Shown: positions 5,788 through 5,804 of the stretch, in pieces
Layout: each line of letters opens with the position of its first letter
Numbering within the stretch: the stretch's first letter is position 1
Made by a program: the position numbers and the translations under genes
The notes under the pieces: generated by a model
Seen by the model: the letters and a program-made list of their open reading frames with translations, nothing else
Told to the model about the DNA's origin: nothing
Databases searched by the model: none
Source of the DNA: Flavobacterium sp.
GTDB lineage: Bacteria; Bacteroidota; Bacteroidia; Flavobacteriales; Flavobacteriaceae
Assembly: GCA_003449615.1 (NCBI GenBank)
Contig: DMHA01000003.1
Span: 1 to 5,804 of the forward strand
Length of the DNA stretch: 5,804 nucleotides
Reading direction: 5' to 3'

Positions 5788-5804
5788 ATGAAAAACCTCA
5801 AATG
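5788..5804 (+). CDS. start of an unidentified gene (partial)
   Basis: ATG at 5788 opens MKNLK and continues off the window edge. It follows an A-rich stretch (5769-5777) and a perfect -7 box 32 bp upstream, so a real gene start is likely. The Met-Lys-Asn-Leu-Lys opening is common at the beginning of signal peptides of exported flavobacterial proteins, but five residues cannot identify a family. Confidence 0.5.

Overview
The window looks like ordinary chromosome from a Flavobacterium-like member of the Bacteroidota. The DNA is AT-rich. None of the starts has a Shine-Dalgarno sequence, and each is preceded by A/T-rich DNA instead. Promoter-like boxes of the Bacteroidota type (TTG plus TAnnTTTG) precede at least two genes. 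The protein sequences, as far as I can recall them, resemble flavobacterial versions of their families. The species assignment is an inference.

Layout: bases 1-246 hold a possible last few codons of an upstream gene, two tandem intrinsic terminators and a short AT palindrome. lpxD (lipid A biosynthesis acyltransferase) follows on the + strand at 247-1245. A 384-bp gene-free gap (1246-1629) comes next; it is rich in repeats and inverted repeats and is the least explained part of the window. A complete carboxyltransferase beta subunit of the methylcrotonoyl-CoA carboxylase type occupies 1630-3258 (+). It converges, with only 19 bp between stop codons, on a minus-strand pair: a CPBP-family intramembrane protease (4311-5246) and menE (3278-4345), which overlap by 35 bp and probably form an operon. 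A divergent control region (5247-5357) carries a good promoter candidate and a 14-bp near-perfect direct repeat. It leads to a small ArsC-family thioredoxin-fold reductase (5358-5699, +). The window ends in the first five codons of another + strand gene, preceded by a perfect -7 box.

The genes do not form one pathway. They cover outer-membrane lipid A synthesis, branched-chain acyl-CoA carboxylation, menaquinone synthesis, a membrane protease and an arsenate-reductase-like protein. The only clear functional unit is the protease-menE pair. I found no phage, IS transposase, CRISPR array, rRNA or tRNA. I see no convincing new multi-gene system. The points most worth a second look are the structured gap at 1246-1629, the direct repeat around the arsC promoter, and the tight overlap of the protease gene with menE.
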